DNA of 64,000 nt from Scatomorpha stercorigallinarum. GTDB lineage: Bacteria; Bacillota; Clostridia; Oscillospirales; Oscillospiraceae. The position numbers and the translations under genes are program-made. Below, in pieces: positions 39,282 to 49,134 of this stretch. Location: assembly GCA_944387865.1 (NCBI GenBank), contig CALXGN010000007.1, forward strand, positions 27,722-91,721. The letters are read 5' to 3'. The first letter of the stretch is position 1, and every line of letters starts with the position of its first letter. The notes below the pieces were generated by a model. It was not told the origin of the DNA, made no database searches, and saw only the letters and a program-made list of their open reading frames with translations.

Positions 39282-39494
39282 TTATTCGATGGCTTCGAGG
39301 GCGGCTTTCAGGGCGTCGCGCTTTTCCTGGGGTATTTTCTTCTGGCTGTCGAGGACCACGCCCACTTCCTTGCCCTTGACGAGCTTCAGCAGCGGGCTTT
39401 CAAGGGCGGCGGGCAGGATCTCTTTGAATACCGCAACGCAGCGCTCGTCCTTCAACAGGTCGCCGATCTTGCTGTTCCAGCCGTACTGTCCCAT
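39282..39494 (-). CDS. small protein, paralog of the adjacent 72-residue protein
   Basis: 70 residues (MGQYGWNSKIGDLLKDER...). AAAGGAG is 6 bases before the ATG. It shares with the neighbouring gene the IGDLL/VGEML start, an ALESPLL/VLEHPLL centre and the terminal helix ALKAALEAIE. It lies 20 bases after the gamma subunit of the ferredoxin oxidoreductase and is probably cotranscribed. A role as a small accessory or assembly protein of the oxidoreductase is possible but is supported only by position. Confidence 0.75.
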   Translation of the reverse strand: MGQYGWNSKIGDLLKDERCVAVFKEILPAALESPLLKLVKGKEVGVVLDSQKKIPQEKRDALKAALEAIE

Positions 39495-39514
39495 GTGTTT
39501 CTCCTTTCTCTGTT

Positions 39515-40062
39515 TCAGGCGTCTTTGACGGATCTGCCGAGCTCTATGCCTTTGTAAAGGGCCTGGCGGTTGAGCTCGACGACCGCCTCGCCCTTCGATT
39601 CGAACTTATGGCGCAGGCTGGCCATGAATACCTCCGGGTCCAGCGCGCCGGAGTAGCCGAGCATGGCCCCGACAAGGACGATGTTCGACACTTTGTCGCT
39701 GCCGAGTCCGTGGGCGATGTCGTCCGCCGGGACATCCACCACCACGATATCACTGCGTTTGAGGGCGGAGGTGGTGCGGTTCACATTGCGGACGAGCACG
39801 CCGCCGCTTTTGAGCTCGGGGGTGAACTTTTTGAACGATGTCTCGTTCATGACGATGAGGCCGTCGGACTGGCGGGGCAGGGGGGAGACGATCTCCTCGT
39901 CGGAGACGATGACGGTGCACTTGGCGCTGCCGCCGCGCTGTTCGGGGCCGTAGAGCGGCATGAACGTGGCGTGCAGGCCGCCCTCCACGGCGCTGGAGGC
40001 GAGGGAGATGCCCACAGACATCACGCCCTGGCCGCCGGAGCCGGAGATTATGAGCGTAAATT

Positions 40063-40066
<4 letters not shown>
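39515..40066 (-). CDS. 2-oxoacid:ferredoxin oxidoreductase, gamma subunit
   Basis: 183 residues. Gly-rich start LIISGSGGQGVMSVG, GPEQRGG-AKCTVIVSDEEI and the late GAMLGYSG are typical of the gamma (CoA-binding) subunit of KorC/VorC type enzymes. It works with the alpha, beta and delta subunits encoded immediately upstream, to decarboxylate a 2-oxoacid to acyl-CoA with reduction of ferredoxin. It overlaps the beta gene by four bases. The exact substrate (2-oxoglutarate, branched-chain or other) is not decided by the sequence. Confidence 0.92.
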
Positions 40067-40823
<757 letters not shown>

Positions 40824-40824
<1 letters not shown>

Positions 40825-41894
40825 CACTGCTCGCCTCCTTCTATGATCTTCATGATGGCGGCCTGTGTGCTCTCGTCATCCACGAGGATGCCGCCGCTGC
40901 GGCCGTATTCGTACACGGGCGCGCGGCCCAGGACCTGCAGCTCGATGTCCTCCCTCATCAGGGCGGGGATGGACATCTCGATATCGATGAGGCCCTTTAC
41001 GCGGCTGTAGTCCAGGCCGGAAATGGCCTTTTTGGGGAAGGGGAAGAGCGTTATCGGGCGGATGAGGCCCAGCTTGACGCCCTTTTGGCGCAGATCGAGC
41101 ACGGCCTGCTTGGCCACGCGCGCGGTGATGCCATAGGCCACGATGACCCATTCGGCGTCCTCCACCATGAACTCCTCGACGCGCACGTCGTTTTCTTCCC
41201 AGCGCTTTGTGCGCTGCACGGCCAGCTTGTTCTTGCCCTCAAGGCCGGCTTCGGGGTAGATGGGGGTGATGAGGTGCCCGCCGCGCTTGGTGCCGTCGTA
41301 GCCGACGGTCCAGCTCTTGCAGGGGCTTTCAGGAAGCTCCTTCATCGGCGGCAGCTCCACTTCCTCCATCATCGTGCCCAGGCAGCCGTCCATCAGTATC
41401 AGCACGGGGCTGCGGTCGCGCTCGGCATACTCGGGGGCCTCGTAGATGATGTCCACGGCCTCCTGCACGGTGTAGGGCGCGAACACAAGCATACGGAAGC
41501 CGCCGTGGCCGGAGGCCTTGGTGGCTTGGAGATAGTCCTGCTGCGCCGGCTGTATGGAGCCGAGACCAGGGCCGCCGCGCTGCATGTTCACGATCACCGC
41601 CGGCAGTTCGGCGGCGGAGAGATAGGATATGCCCTCGCTCTTGAGGCTGATGCCGGGGCTGGAGGAGCCGGTCATCGCCCGCACGCCGGTGCTGGCGGCG
41701 CCGTAGACCATGTTTATGGAGGCCACTTCGCTCTCGCCCTGGATGAACACGCCGCCGACTTCCGGCAGGCGCCAGGAGAGATACTCAGGCAGCTCGGACT
41801 GGGGCGTGATGGGGTAGCCGGCGAAAAAGCGCACGCCCGCGCGGACGGCGGCCTCGCCGATGGCCTCGTTGCCCTTCATAAATACCTTGGCCAT
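40824..41894 (-). CDS. 2-oxoacid:ferredoxin oxidoreductase, alpha subunit
   Basis: 356 residues, PFOR domains I and II: GNEAIGEAAVRAGVRFFAGYPITPQSELPEYL, GASSTGVRAMTGSSSPG-like segment (AASTGVRAMTGSSSPGISL), and LRQKGVKLGLIRPITLFPFPKKAI. The four-gene delta-alpha-beta-gamma order is that of Kor/Vor enzymes rather than single-chain pyruvate oxidoreductase. It makes acyl-CoA and reduced ferredoxin, consistent with amino-acid or keto-acid fermentation together with the CoA-transferase upstream. Confidence 0.93.
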
Positions 41895-41896
41895 GC

Positions 41897-42106
41897 TCAG
41901 CCCTCCTCCTTCCAGATCTCCATCGCCGCTTCCGGACAGACGACGGCGCAGGTGCCGCAGCCGATGCAGAGCGCATGGTCGATGACGGGGTAGTAGTGCC
42001 CCTTGTTATTGCGCTTGTCGCCAATGGAGATGGCTTTTTTGGGGCAGAATTTCACGCAATAGCCGCAGCTCTTGCAGAGATTCGCCACAACGTTCGCTTT
42101 GTTCAT
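41897..42106 (-). CDS. 2-oxoacid:ferredoxin oxidoreductase, delta (2x4Fe-4S) subunit
   Basis: 69 residues. Two CxxCxxCxxxCP clusters: CKSCGYCVKFCP and CIGCGTCAVVCP. It passes electrons from the TPP site to ferredoxin. First gene of the four-subunit set; it begins 11 bases after the ketopantoate-reductase-like gene, so all are probably cotranscribed. GGAG-type ribosome site upstream. Confidence 0.93.
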   Translation of the reverse strand: MNKANVVANLCKSCGYCVKFCPKKAISIGDKRNNKGHYYPVIDHALCIGCGTCAVVCPEAAMEIWKEEG

Positions 42107-42117
42107 TGCTTCATCTC

Positions 42118-43086
42118 CTACTCCTGATACTGCTTGTCGTAATTCTTCTGTATGGCTTTGATGGCCTTGGTGATGAAGTCGTTATAGGGCGTGGGGATGC
42201 CGTACTGCTTGCCGTATTTGACGATGGCGCCGTTGAGGGTGTCGATCTCCGTCTGGCGCTTGTACATCAGCACGTCCTGGGCCATGGAGGGGTAATAGTC
42301 CTCGATGCTGCCGCCGCTGGCCGTGCGCCGCAGCTCGGCCATGAAGGCGGGGACTTCCATCTTGCAGCCGCGGGCCGTGGCCACCGCGCAGCACTCCGTG
42401 ACGACGCCGATGGCGAGGCCGGCGCCGTTCATATCCTTCATGATGTCCTTGGATTTGAGGCGCAGTATGGCGCACAGGGGGTTGAAGGTGCAGTTGGTGA
42501 TGATCTTCTGCCAGAAGTGCGGCGCCACGTCGTCCCAGAACTTGCAGGGGCAGCCGCCGGCGGTGAAGAGGCGCTCCAGCTCCGCGCCCGCGGCCTCGGT
42601 GAGCGGGCCGCGCTCCAGTGCGCCGAAGTTCATCTGCAGCCCGTCCGCCGAGGGGGAGGAGATGCACTTGCCGGGGCCGTCCAGCTCCGTGCCGATCACG
42701 CCGTTGCCGTAGAGTATGCGGCCGGCGGGGACCACCTTGGCCAGCTTGTCCTCGTTGCCGAGGCCGTTCATCAGCGAGACGAGCACCGTGTTCTCGCCGA
42801 TGCAGGGAGCGGCGGTTTTGAGCGCGGAGTCGAGCTGCGGTGTCTTGGTCATGAAGATGATGATGTCCATTGTGCCGATATTCTCGGCGTCATAGGCCGT
42901 TTTGAAGCCGGTGAGCTGATAGGTCTCTCCCTCTCCGGCGTTTATGACGAAGGTGAGACCGTCGGCGGCAATTTTGTCCATGTGCTCCTTGTACGGGTCG
43001 ACGAGCGTTATGTCCGCGCCGCCGCGCCGCAGATAGGCCGCAAAAACGCTGCCGGCGGCGCCGGAGCCTATCATTGCGATTTTCAT
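42118..43086 (-). CDS. ketopantoate reductase (PanE/ApbA)-family oxidoreductase
   Basis: 322 residues from ATG 43086 (AAGGAG 8 bases before). Rossmann start MKIAMIGSGAAGSVFAAYLRRGG with NADP loop, later KTPQLDSAL, VSLMNGLGNEDKLAKVVP and the C-terminal ApbA_C helical domain with PSMAQDVLMYKRQTEIDTLNG. Family members reduce 2-oxoacids to 2-hydroxyacids; 2-dehydropantoate is the classic one. No panB/panC neighbours are present. Its place in a fermentation operon suggests a 2-hydroxyacid dehydrogenase for the same oxoacid that the ferredoxin oxidoreductase uses; this is inference. Confidence 0.85.
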   Translation of the reverse strand: MKIAMIGSGAAGSVFAAYLRRGGADITLVDPYKEHMDKIAADGLTFVINAGEGETYQLTGFKTAYDAENIGTMDIIIFMTKTPQLDSALKTAAPCIGENTVLVSLMNGLGNEDKLAKVVPAGRILYGNGVIGTELDGPGKCISSPSADGLQMNFGALERGPLTEAAGAELERLFTAGGCPCKFWDDVAPHFWQKIITNCTFNPLCAILRLKSKDIMKDMNGAGLAIGVVTECCAVATARGCKMEVPAFMAELRRTASGGSIEDYYPSMAQDVLMYKRQTEIDTLNGAIVKYGKQYGIPTPYNDFITKAIKAIQKNYDKQYQE

Positions 43087-43135
43087 ATGCGTCACTCCTT
43101 CTTAGAATTATAATTAACGGATATTTACCGTTGCG

Positions 43136-44446
43136 TCAGATTATGAGCCCGAGTTTTTTCGCCTCGGCCGTGAGTTCGTCCCGGAAATCGGGGTGGGCAA
43201 TGGCGATCAGGCGCCTGGCGCGGTTCTCCAGCGTCTCGTACTTGAGGTCGGCGACGCCGTATTCGGTGACGATATATTCCACCTCCGCGCGCGGGGTGGT
43301 GACGGGCGTGCCGGCCGGGTGCGATATGACGATCTTCGAGTGGGGGACGCCGGCTTTGTCAACGTGCGTCGAGCTGAGGGCGATGAACGAGTGCCCGCCG
43401 CGGCTGAGCTGCGCGCCGCGCACATAGTCGAGCTGGCCGCCGATGCCGCTGTACTGCCGGAAGCCGATGCCCTCGGAGGCGACTTGCCCTGTTATGTCAA
43501 CCTGCATCGCGGAGTTGACCGATATCACGTTGTCGTTCTGGGCAATTATGTACGGGTCGTTGGAATACATGAAACGGCGGGACTCGCACTGCGGGTTGTG
43601 GTCGAGGAAGGCGTTCATGCGTTTGCTGCCCATGGCGAAGCCGAAGGTGGTGATGCCGCGGTCGATGCTCTTCATCGAGTTGTCCACCGCGCCGCACTCC
43701 ATCAGGTCGACCATCGACTCCACGAAGAGCTCCGTGTGGATGCCCAGGTGGCGCTTGGCCTTGCAGCGGTAGCCCATCGCTATGCCGAGCCCGCCTATGC
43801 CGAACTGTATACAGGCCCCGTCCGGGATGCGCTCGGCGATGAGGTCGGCGATCCTGTTGTCCAGCTCGCTGGGCGTGGAGTCCGGCATCACGCAGAGCTC
43901 CTCGGTCTTGTCGATGGCGCAGGTGACATCCTCTATGTTTATCATGTTGTCCTTGCCGTAGACGTAGGGGACGTTCTCATTGATCTGCACGATGACGTCG
44001 CGCGCGGCGTGGCAGAGGGCGGTGTCCATGGGCGTGAGGCCGAAGCTCATCACGCCGTTTTCGTCCGGGGGAGTGGCGGCCATCATGATGACGTCTCCGG
44101 GGTGGACGTTGGCGCGGTCGTCGTATGTGCGGGAGAGCTGCAATACCTGAGTGTGGACGCGCGAGCCCATTTTGTAGATAAAGGTGCGCTCGGCCGGGCC
44201 GAGGAAAAGGCTGTTCACGTCCACATGGCCGTTGCAGGCCTTCGCCAGGGGGCGGTAGAGCCCGCCGCCGAAGCCCATGTAGATGTTCACGCCCTCGAGC
44301 CGGTTTTTTTGCGCGCCCAGCTCCTCAAAGAGCGCGTAGGGGAGGGACGAGTACATGGTGGAGTGTATCGTGTCGCCGGAGCGGATATGGCTGATGGCCT
44401 CCTGGGGCGTTACGAGCTTGTGGGCGTACTTTTCTCTCCAGTTCAT
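43136..44446 (-). CDS. acetyl-CoA hydrolase/4-hydroxybutyrate CoA-transferase family
   Basis: 436 residues from ATG 44446, with GGAGG 5 bases before; a TTG at 44464 lies upstream of that ribosome site. Family I CoA-transferase: catalytic Glu region TELFVESMVDLMECGAV, GIGGLGIAMGYR, SGIGGQLDYVRGAQLSRGG and TEYGVADLK. It exchanges CoA between acetyl-CoA and a carboxylic acid (4-hydroxybutyrate, butyrate or another product). First gene of the operon that includes the oxidoreductase. Its start is 234 bases before the divergent alpha/beta hydrolase; the gap carries AT-rich promoter-like DNA but no gene. Confidence 0.9.
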   Translation of the reverse strand: MNWREKYAHKLVTPQEAISHIRSGDTIHSTMYSSLPYALFEELGAQKNRLEGVNIYMGFGGGLYRPLAKACNGHVDVNSLFLGPAERTFIYKMGSRVHTQVLQLSRTYDDRANVHPGDVIMMAATPPDENGVMSFGLTPMDTALCHAARDVIVQINENVPYVYGKDNMINIEDVTCAIDKTEELCVMPDSTPSELDNRIADLIAERIPDGACIQFGIGGLGIAMGYRCKAKRHLGIHTELFVESMVDLMECGAVDNSMKSIDRGITTFGFAMGSKRMNAFLDHNPQCESRRFMYSNDPYIIAQNDNVISVNSAMQVDITGQVASEGIGFRQYSGIGGQLDYVRGAQLSRGGHSFIALSSTHVDKAGVPHSKIVISHPAGTPVTTPRAEVEYIVTEYGVADLKYETLENRARRLIAIAHPDFRDELTAEAKKLGLII

Positions 44447-44642
44447 GGCAGCCTCCTTGCTCAACCGTTGTGCATAATGTAAAATTTATTGACGTTGAAG
44501 GATTTATCTTATGTCAATATTATAAAACACGCACTAGGGCGCGTCAAAATCCAAGCCAAAAAATAGGTATCAGCCATCCAGAGGGGCCGGGCGGGAGCGG
44601 AACGGGGGCGGCGGGCCGTTTGCGCACCGCAGGAGGTGCGGT

Positions 44643-44671
44643 TTGCAAAAGCGGGCGCGGCGTGGTATGAT
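44643..44671 (+). promoter_or_regulatory. sigma-A promoter of the alpha/beta hydrolase
   Basis: TTGCAA (44643-44648), 17-base spacer, TATGAT (44666-44671), 28 bases before the ATG. Confidence 0.65.
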
Positions 44672-44698
44672 GGGCGGAGTTTGAAATGAGGTGCCGCC

Positions 44699-45634
44699 AT
44701 GCGTTTGCTGTGCTGGGCGGCGGGCCTGGCCGCGGCTGCCGCCGCGGGGGTGTTTGCCGCCACCTACGTGATGATAAAACAGAACATGCGCCCGGAGCGC
44801 GCGAGGGACCTTTCGCGGCCGGAAGAGCGCGCCGGCCGCCGCTGGGAGCCCTATGCCGCCCAGCTGGACGAGGGCATCGCCCATATCAGGGCCGCCGCCT
44901 GGGAGGATCGCTGGATAACGTCCTTCGACGGGCTGCGCCTGCACGGGCGGCTGCTGCGCGGGGAGGGCAGACGCTCGGTGCTGCTCGTACACGGCTATCA
45001 CTCGAGCGGGGAGAATGATTTCTGCGGCATTTTCGACTACTATGCCTCGAGGGAATACAACATACTGCTCATAGACCAGCGCGGGCACGCCCTGAGCGGG
45101 GGGCGCGAGCTGGCATACGGCCTGCGCGAGCGGCGTGACGTGCTCGACTGGGCGCGCGCCCTGGCGCGGGAGCTGGGCGGGGAGATATGGCTGCACGGCG
45201 TTTCCATGGGCGGGGCGGCCGTGCTGATGGCGGCCGGACTGGGGCTGCCGGAGGAGGTGTCGGGCCTGATAGCGGACAGCGCGTTCACCAGCCCGCGGGA
45301 CATACTCGCCTACAACTTTTCGCGCCGGTATGCGCTCCCGCGCTTCCCCTTCATCGAGCTGGGCACGCTGGCGGGCATTGCCGTGCTGGGCCGGGGCTTC
45401 ACCGGCGCGAGGACGCCGGAGGCCGCCGCCCGTTCCGGGCTGCCGGTGCTCGTGGTGCACGGGGGCGGCGACCGGACGGTGCCGCTGGAGATGGCGCGGG
45501 AGATAGCCGCGGCCTGCGGCGGGCGTGGGACGCTGCTTGAGGTGCCCGGGGCGAAGCACGCGCTGTGCTATCTCGCCGCGCCGGAGCTCTACAGCGCGGC
45601 GCTGGACGCCTTCCTGGGTGAGGAGGGGCGCTGA
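44699..45634 (+). CDS. membrane-anchored alpha/beta hydrolase
   Basis: 311 residues. An N-terminal hydrophobic segment (5-25) anchors the protein facing out. VLLVHGYHSSGENDFCG (oxyanion side), IDQRGHALSGG, nucleophile elbow GVSMGG, PVLVVHGGGDRTVP (acid) and AKHALCY (His) mark the serine-hydrolase triad. It resembles YqkD/FrsA-type esterases of the Bacillota. GAGGTG lies 5 bases before the ATG. It is monocistronic, with its own promoter and a shared terminator. Substrate unknown. Confidence 0.88.
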   Translation: MRLLCWAAGLAAAAAAGVFAATYVMIKQNMRPERARDLSRPEERAGRRWEPYAAQLDEGIAHIRAAAWEDRWITSFDGLRLHGRLLRGEGRRSVLLVHGYHSSGENDFCGIFDYYASREYNILLIDQRGHALSGGRELAYGLRERRDVLDWARALARELGGEIWLHGVSMGGAAVLMAAGLGLPEEVSGLIADSAFTSPRDILAYNFSRRYALPRFPFIELGTLAGIAVLGRGFTGARTPEAAARSGLPVLVVHGGGDRTVPLEMAREIAAACGGRGTLLEVPGAKHALCYLAAPELYSAALDAFLGEEGR

Positions 45635-45669
45635 GCGGCTGCGCGCCGGCGTCAAACAGATGAAAAAGA

Positions 45670-45700
45670 GCCGGCCGCCCACAGGGCGGCCGGCTTTTGC
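45670..45700. terminator. bidirectional terminator between hydrolase and GntR gene
   Basis: 11-bp stem GCCGGCCGCCC/GGGCGGCCGGC with a 3-base loop; TTTT on the right, AAAAAG on the left. Confidence 0.85.
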
Positions 45701-45724
45701 CGTCTTACGGCCGGACAGGAGGCG

Positions 45725-46456
45725 CTACAGCGCGCCGGCCGTGGTGTGATACCTCATGCAGAGGTTATAGCATGTGCTGAGGTGGTTTTTTGACGTGGCC
45801 TCCGCCAGCTCGGGGATGCCAAGCTCGATGGCGCGGTAAATGGCCATGTGCTCGCCGGCCAAAACGGCGAAGGTGGGCTCGTTTTGCAGCGAGAGGAGGT
45901 ACTCCTGCGAGCGGATGGAGTAGTAGGAGATGAAGCGGTTCATGGCCTTGTACATCTTCACCAGGTAGGGGTTGCGGCTGGAGATGACGATGTGCGAGTG
46001 GAACTCCTGGTCTATCTCCGCGAAATTGGTGAAATCGCGCTTGTCGAAGGCCTGGCGGAACTGCACGGCCAGGGAGCGCATGCGGTCCATGTCGATGAGG
46101 GCCTTCTGGTGCGCGCAGATATAGGCGGCCGTGCCCTCAAGGGCCTTGCGCGCCATGAAGAGATGTTCGAGCGAGGTGTGGCTGATGTCGAAAACGTAGT
46201 GGCCCTTGCGGCCGGGAGGCGTCACCACCAGGCCCTCGCTCTTGAGCTGCTCGAGGGCCTCCGACACCGGGGTGCGGCTGACTTCGAGCAGGCTGGCGAT
46301 GCGCACCACGCCCAGGCGCGTGCCCGGAGGCAGCGTGCCGTGGATGATGCCGTTTTCGATGATGCCATACACGACGTCGTTCAGCTTGAGGAACGGGTTC
46401 TGCTCCTGCGCTTTGCGCACGAGCTCGGGCCGGAAATATTCATCCAGAGGGTCCAT
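45725..46456 (-). CDS. GntR-family regulator, FCD (FadR-like) subgroup
   Basis: 243 residues. N-terminal winged helix (about 25-90): TLPPGTRLGVVRIASLLEVSRTPVSEALEQLKSEGLV. C-terminal all-helical FCD domain (about 98-230) with metal-binding pattern: FHSHIVISSRNPYL, GEHMAIYRAIE, NHLSTC. FCD regulators typically bind 2-hydroxyacids, gluconate, lactate or other carboxylic acids and act as repressors. The ATG follows AAAGGAGG by 7 bases. It is downstream of MATE and KamA genes (27 bases after MATE). It could regulate those genes or an acid-sugar locus in trans; no site evidence links it. Confidence 0.9.
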   Translation of the reverse strand: MDPLDEYFRPELVRKAQEQNPFLKLNDVVYGIIENGIIHGTLPPGTRLGVVRIASLLEVSRTPVSEALEQLKSEGLVVTPPGRKGHYVFDISHTSLEHLFMARKALEGTAAYICAHQKALIDMDRMRSLAVQFRQAFDKRDFTNFAEIDQEFHSHIVISSRNPYLVKMYKAMNRFISYYSIRSQEYLLSLQNEPTFAVLAGEHMAIYRAIELGIPELAEATSKNHLSTCYNLCMRYHTTAGAL

Positions 46457-46485
46457 GCCACGGCCTCCTTTCTCTGGCAGGGCGG

Positions 46486-47904
46486 CTAAACGGCCTTCTG
46501 CGGCGCGGGCTTTTTCGAGTCCAGGCGGCGGAAGAGCCGCGTGAGGGTTACGACGGCGGCGATGGCGAGCACGAACTCCGCGCAGAGCTGGGCGTAGGCC
46601 AGGCCGTAGAGGGGGAAGATGGCGTTGAGCACGATCAGCGCGGGGATCTCCAGCACGACCTTGCGCAGCACGGCGAAGGCCAGGGCGTGGCCGCCCATGC
46701 CCACAGCCTGGAACACGCCCACGGCCATGAAGTCGATGCACATGAACGGCTGCGCGAGGCTCATGCCCACGAGGAAGTGGCTGCCATATTCGACGACGGC
46801 CTCGTCGCGCATGAAAAGCCGCATGAAAAAGCCGGGGAATACGCTGAAGAGCATCGTGATGACGACCATCAATATCAGGCTGGCCGTGAGCGTCAGGCGC
46901 ACGCCGTCCTTCATGCGTTTGGTATTGCCGCTGGAGTAGTTGTAGCTCACGAGCGGCATCACGCCCTGCGAGCAGCCGAGGGCGGCGTACATCGGGACCT
47001 GGGCGAGCTTCTGGCATATGCCCATCGCCGCTATGGCCTCAGCCCGGTAGATGCTCGTGAAATTGTTGAGGATGGTCATACCGGTGACGTTCAGCAGGTT
47101 CTGTATCGCGGCGGGGATGCCGACTACGCAGACGGAGCGGACTATGCTCCCCTCAAAGCTGAGCTTGCGAGGGTTAACACAGACGTAGGTCCGGCCGCGC
47201 CTGACAGCGAGCAGGACAAAATAGTAGCAGCAGGCCACGCAGTTGGAGATGAAGGTGGCGAGCCCGGCGCCGGCGGCGCCCATGCCGAAGCCCCAGGGCA
47301 TGATGAAGATGGGGTCGAGCACGATGTTCAGCAGGCAGCCGCTCATGGTGCCGATGCTGGCGTGCATGGCCGAGCCCTCGGCACGCACCAGATAGGCCAT
47401 GACGACGTTGAGGATGCTGGGGGCGGAGCCCAGATACACCGTCCACAGCATATAGCCGTTGGTGGCCTCGCGCGTCGTCTCATCCGCGCCCAGCAGGTCC
47501 AGCAGCGGCGCGCGGAAGGTGAAGCACAGCAGCGAGAAGAGCAGGCCGGAAAAGAGCGAGCAGTAAAAGCCGAAAGCGCTGCTCTTGGCCACGGCGTCAT
47601 AGTCCTTGCAGCCGAGAGAACGGCTCATGAGGCTGGAAGCGCCGACGCCGAAGAGGTTGTTCACCGCGTTGAAGGCCAGCATCACCGGCGCGGCGAGCGT
47701 GACGCCGGCGTTTTGGATGGGGTCGTTGAGCATGCCGACGAAATAGGTGTCGGCAAGGTTGTAGAGGACCGTGACGAGCGAGCTGATGATGGTGGGCACG
47801 GCGAGCGTGATGACGGCCGTGCCGATGGGAGCCGACTCGAAGAGATAGGTCTTATCGCCCTCCGGCGCCTTTTCCTGGCGCTGCGGGCTGTTTTTTCTGT
47901 GCAA
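46486..47904 (-). CDS. MATE-family efflux transporter
   Basis: 472 residues, 12 predicted TM helices in two MatE halves. PTIISSLVTVLYNLADTYFVG and the internal VSYNYSSGNTKRMKDGVRL (second-half repeat) are characteristic. It exports cationic compounds or metabolites with Na+ or H+. The start is TTG (47904) with GGGAG ten bases before; no better start exists nearby. It sits 30 bases after the kamA-like gene and before GntR, so a KamA-MATE-GntR operon is likely; the transporter might export the product of the radical SAM enzyme. Confidence 0.85.
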   Translation of the reverse strand: MHRKNSPQRQEKAPEGDKTYLFESAPIGTAVITLAVPTIISSLVTVLYNLADTYFVGMLNDPIQNAGVTLAAPVMLAFNAVNNLFGVGASSLMSRSLGCKDYDAVAKSSAFGFYCSLFSGLLFSLLCFTFRAPLLDLLGADETTREATNGYMLWTVYLGSAPSILNVVMAYLVRAEGSAMHASIGTMSGCLLNIVLDPIFIMPWGFGMGAAGAGLATFISNCVACCYYFVLLAVRRGRTYVCVNPRKLSFEGSIVRSVCVVGIPAAIQNLLNVTGMTILNNFTSIYRAEAIAAMGICQKLAQVPMYAALGCSQGVMPLVSYNYSSGNTKRMKDGVRLTLTASLILMVVITMLFSVFPGFFMRLFMRDEAVVEYGSHFLVGMSLAQPFMCIDFMAVGVFQAVGMGGHALAFAVLRKVVLEIPALIVLNAIFPLYGLAYAQLCAEFVLAIAAVVTLTRLFRRLDSKKPAPQKAV

Positions 47905-47934
47905 GGGGTGTCATCTCCCGCTGATGGTAGTTTT

Positions 47935-49050
47935 TCAGATGCCGTGCAGCTCGTCGTCGAGCCAGGTCTCGTGCCCGTCCAGCTTCAGAGTGAAGATGCG
48001 GGACATGTCGGAATCGTATTTCGCCTGGTGGAACTTGAACACCGTTTCGCCGCTCGACGGCAGGCGGCCGATTATCTCTATTTTCCCGCGCGGGTGGCTC
48101 ATGGCGAAGCGGATGGACTTGCCGATGCCGTTCTGGCGGGCTTTGGCGTCGTCCACGATGCCGATGCCCTCCGCGATGGGCACCTGGAAGCGGCCCTTGA
48201 CGCCCGTGACCGGGCGGCACTGGAAGATGTAATAGGGGGAGACGCCGATGCGCGTGAGGCCGCTGAGGAGCTCGCCCAGCACCTCGCCGCTGTCGTTCAC
48301 GCCGCGCAGCAGCACCGTCTGGTTGCGCACCTGCACGCCGCGCACCATCAGCTCGCGCACGGCGCGCGCGGCCTCCTCGGTCAGCTCGCGCGGGTGGTTG
48401 AACTGGGTGACGACGATGAGCGTCTTGCGCTTGCCGTATTCTTCAAACAGGCCGAGCAGCTCCGGGTCGCCGTAAATTCGCTCGGGGAGCGTGACGGGCA
48501 GGCGGGAGCCGAAACGTACCAGGTCGAGGTGATCGATGGCTGTGAGACCGCTGAGATAGCGCTCGATGACGTGGTTGGGGTTCATCAGCGCGTCGCCGCC
48601 GGTGACGAGCACGTTGTTGACTTCTTTGTGCGAGGAAATATACGCTATTGCTTCGTCTGCGACCTCGAGCAGCTCGCTGTCGGACAAGCCGACGAGGCGC
48701 TTGCGGAAGCAGTGGCGGCAGTACATGGCGCAGACGTTGGTGGAGAGCAGCAGCACCGTGGGCTTGTACTTGTGCTGCAATCCGTCCATCTTGGTGTTGG
48801 AGCTTTCGCCGCTGGTGTCGAAGGAGCCGCCCTCGCCGAACTCGTCCATCGAGGGGATGCACATGCGGGCAATGGGATCGTCAGGGTCGTTTCTGTCCAC
48901 GAGGGAGAGATAATAGGGCGTTATCATCATCGGGTAACGCTCGGTGATGCGCGCAATCTCGGCCTCTTTTTCGGGGGTCAGGCCTATGGCTGCGGCCAGC
49001 TGGGCCGCAGTGCTGATGCCTTCGGTGATCTGATTCTGCCAACTCATCAT
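47935..49050 (-). CDS. KamA-family radical SAM aminomutase-like protein
   Basis: 371 residues. The radical SAM cluster C107-x3-C111-x2-C114 (NVCAMYCRHCFRKR) is preceded by DPIARMCIPS and LLLSTN, as in lysine 2,3-aminomutase. VTGGDALMNP and QVRNQTVLLRGVND are also shared. It is shorter than LAM (about 415 residues) and its PGGGGK PLP-lysine motif seems reduced to SHPRGKIEI. Candidate reactions are lysine or glutamate 2,3-aminomutation (for beta-amino-acid osmolytes) or EF-P lysine modification; sequence alone does not decide. The start follows AGGGA, and a promoter lies 42 bases upstream. Confidence 0.85.
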   Translation of the reverse strand: MMSWQNQITEGISTAAQLAAAIGLTPEKEAEIARITERYPMMITPYYLSLVDRNDPDDPIARMCIPSMDEFGEGGSFDTSGESSNTKMDGLQHKYKPTVLLLSTNVCAMYCRHCFRKRLVGLSDSELLEVADEAIAYISSHKEVNNVLVTGGDALMNPNHVIERYLSGLTAIDHLDLVRFGSRLPVTLPERIYGDPELLGLFEEYGKRKTLIVVTQFNHPRELTEEAARAVRELMVRGVQVRNQTVLLRGVNDSGEVLGELLSGLTRIGVSPYYIFQCRPVTGVKGRFQVPIAEGIGIVDDAKARQNGIGKSIRFAMSHPRGKIEIIGRLPSSGETVFKFHQAKYDSDMSRIFTLKLDGHETWLDDELHGI

Positions 49051-49091
49051 GTTTGGTCCCTGCCTTTCTTGAAAAAATGAATATTAAAGCT

Positions 49092-49120
49092 AGTATATCA
49101 CAAATTGTACCAATAAGCAA
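49092..49120 (-). promoter_or_regulatory. sigma-A promoter of the kamA-like gene
   Basis: Minus strand TTGCTT (49120-49115), 17-base spacer ending TGTGA, TATACT (49097-49092). Confidence 0.65.
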
Positions 49121-49134
49121 ACATATTTGCCGTC

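Noticed and set aside
46619..49080. A very long plus-strand frame opposite MATE and KamA
   Set aside because: It is antisense to two clear gene families and consists of His, Glu, Ala-rich sequence without any motif.
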